Below are positions 14,317 through 15,035 of a DNA stretch of 15,035 nt, one piece after another. Each line of letters begins with the position of its first letter. Position 1 is the stretch's first letter. The translations under genes and the position numbers were made by a program. Under the pieces are notes generated by a model. That model had not been told where the DNA came from. It ran no database searches and was given only the letters and a program-made list of their open reading frames with translations. Where the stretch lies: assembly GCA_964536085.1 (NCBI GenBank), contig CAZHWR010000044.1, positions 1 to 15,035 on the forward strand, given 5' to 3'. Source of the DNA: CAZHWR01 sp964536085. GTDB lineage: Bacteria; Bacillota; Clostridia; Oscillospirales; Ruminococcaceae.

Positions 14317-14638
14317 ATGGCAAAGCAAATCGATCTGCTGAATGATTCGGCGCATAGGTTGTTTTTTCATTATCTTATACCGTCTATCAGCACTACGCTT
14401 GTGACTTCGATTTATATTCTTGCAGACACGGTTTTTATCGGTCACGGAGTAGGCAAGGCGGGAATCGCGGCGCTGAATGTGGTTTTGCCGCTTTTTTCAA
14501 TTTTGTTCGGCGTCGGACTGGGAAGCGCAGGGGTGACGGCGTGTGGGCGGCAATGCCTTGACTGAGTTTTTAACGCTTTTTGCCGCTGTGCTGCTTTTAT
14601 ATAAAAACATGCGTCGCGGAAAACGGTGTGAACAATAA
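14317..14638 (+). pseudogene. Internally deleted MATE-family efflux transporter
   Basis: MATE pumps export drugs or cations using sodium or proton gradients and are about 440-450 residues long. Here the first 70 or so residues look normal: IDLLNDSAHRLFFHYLIPS, then ILADTVFIGHGVGKAGIAA, with the start ATG supported by GAAAGGA at 14302-14308. The frame then runs into unrelated residues and a stop at 14563-14565. In other frames lie VWAAMP (14541-14558) and LTEFLTLFAAVLLLYKNMRR, ending at a stop at 14636-14638, which look like the last helix of a MATE protein. The central 300-plus residues are therefore missing, and the C-terminal remnant carries a further one-base shift near 14557. A TATAAT at 14241-14246 may be the old -10 box, without a well-spaced -35. 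No insertion sequence is visible at the break. Confidence 0.8.
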
Positions 14639-14676
14639 GATGCTTGCATAAGAGGAATATTGCGTGGGTTATCTGC

Positions 14677-14708
14677 AAAGCAGCGCGGGGTATTCCGAGC
14701 GCTGCTTT
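14677..14708. other. GC-rich hairpin after the MATE remnant
   Basis: AAAGCAGCGC (14677-14686) and GCGCTGCTTT (14699-14708) pair perfectly over 10 bp around a 12-base loop. The flanks lack a good T-tract on the plus strand, so it may be the decayed or weak terminator of the former transporter gene. Nothing else was seen in 14639-14751. Confidence 0.5.
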
Positions 14709-14751
14709 AGCACAAGCAATAAGATAAAAAGCAAGCTATAGAATGACACAA

Positions 14752-14785
14752 AAACGCCCCTCCCGAATCGTCGGGAGGGGCGTTT
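14752..14785. terminator. Intrinsic terminator of the minus-strand repeat-protein gene
   Basis: AAACGCCCCTCCCGA (14752-14766) and TCGGGAGGGGCGTTT (14771-14785) pair over 15 bp around ATCG. On the minus strand the stem ends in GCGTTTTTGTG, a U-run, 17 bases after the stop of the gene at 14803. A T-rich stretch on the plus side suggests it can also act in that direction. Confidence 0.92.
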
Positions 14786-14802
14786 GTTGATTTTTTGTGG
14801 TA

Positions 14803-15035
14803 CTACTTCTTAAGAGTAGCTACACCCTTTTTGTTCGTCTTGTAGGTCTTTTTGCCGACCTTGATTTTCTTCTTATTCTTCTGTACTACGCCTTTCTTAT
14901 TGACAATATAGGCTTTCTTTCCTATTTTGACGAGCTTGTTCTTGCTGCCCTTTTGTACTACTCCAAGCTTATTAACGATATACGACTTAGTTCCGACCTT
15001 GACAAGCTTCTTTCCGCTTGCTTTTCTCTGTACTA
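14803..15035 (-). CDS. C-terminal part of a lysine-rich repeat protein, runs off the window
   Basis: Reading from the window edge on the minus strand gives 77 codons ending in TAG at 14803-14805. The protein is made of repeats of about 23 residues: KLVKVGTKSYIVNKLGVVQK, then LVKIGKKAYIVNKKGVVQK, then a degenerate last unit, IKVGKKTYKTNKKGVATLKK. The pattern (K)VGKKxYIVNKKGVVQK, with alternating hydrophobic positions and a Tyr and a Gly in each unit, resembles the beta-hairpin repeats of choline-binding/cell-wall-binding surface proteins, but with Lys in place of most aromatic residues. No sorting signal or membrane tail follows the repeats. An extracellular, wall-associated protein is the most likely kind; this is inference, since the N-terminus and any catalytic domain are outside the window. 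The terminator at 14752-14785 supports a real gene end. Confidence 0.75.
   Translation of the reverse strand, partial: VQRKASGKKLVKVGTKSYIVNKLGVVQKGSKNKLVKIGKKAYIVNKKGVVQKNKKKIKVGKKTYKTNKKGVATLKK

Noticed and set aside
14230..14760. Possible insertion-sequence scar around the broken MATE gene
   Set aside because: I found no terminal inverted repeats, target-site duplication or transposase remnant. A simple deletion plus a point frameshift explains the sequence.

Overview
The window looks like chromosomal DNA of an anaerobic, fermentative, low-to-medium GC Firmicute of class Clostridia, most likely a gut Oscillospirales/Ruminococcaceae-type bacterium. This is an inference. It rests on a bifunctional AdhE behind a Rex-type operator, a CIRCE-controlled groES-groEL operon, a class B sortase, a SpoIID-family protein with Ser/Lys-rich linkers, and GGAGG-type ribosome binding sites. 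I saw no phage, insertion sequence, CRISPR array, rRNA or tRNA.

Layout. (1) 76-2685, minus: adhE, the terminal acetyl-CoA to ethanol enzyme. Its promoter has perfect -35 and -10 hexamers, and a near-consensus Rex operator sits over the expected transcription start. (2) 3022-5259, plus: a solitary 745-residue polytopic membrane protein that looks like a GT-C glycosyltransferase, divergent from adhE. A strong bidirectional hairpin at 5318-5352 separates it from the converging operon. (3) 11794-5399, minus: a probable four-gene operon of cysteine desulfurase, thiI, a fused cinA-sortase gene, and a SpoIID-family exported protein. The first two genes form the expected sulfur relay for tRNA 4-thiouridine. 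The last two act at the cell surface and share Ser/Lys-rich low-complexity segments. (4) 11795-12136: divergent control region with a sigma-A promoter for the desulfurase operon and a sigma-A promoter plus CIRCE for groESL. (5) 12137-14075, plus: groES and groEL, closed by a classic intrinsic terminator. (6) 14317-14638: a MATE efflux pump pseudogene with most of its middle deleted. (7) 14803-15035, minus: the C-terminal end of a lysine-rich repeat protein running off the window, with its own terminator.

The most unusual item is the third gene of the minus-strand operon. A complete cytoplasmic CinA (both the COG1058-like and PncC-like domains) is joined in one uninterrupted reading frame to a transmembrane segment, a complete class B sortase domain and a 160-residue Ser/Lys tail. 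I see no stop codon and no plausible internal start between the two halves. The topology is self-consistent: CinA inside, sortase outside.

The rest is mostly ordinary housekeeping sequence. No defence system or clearly new multi-gene system was recognised.
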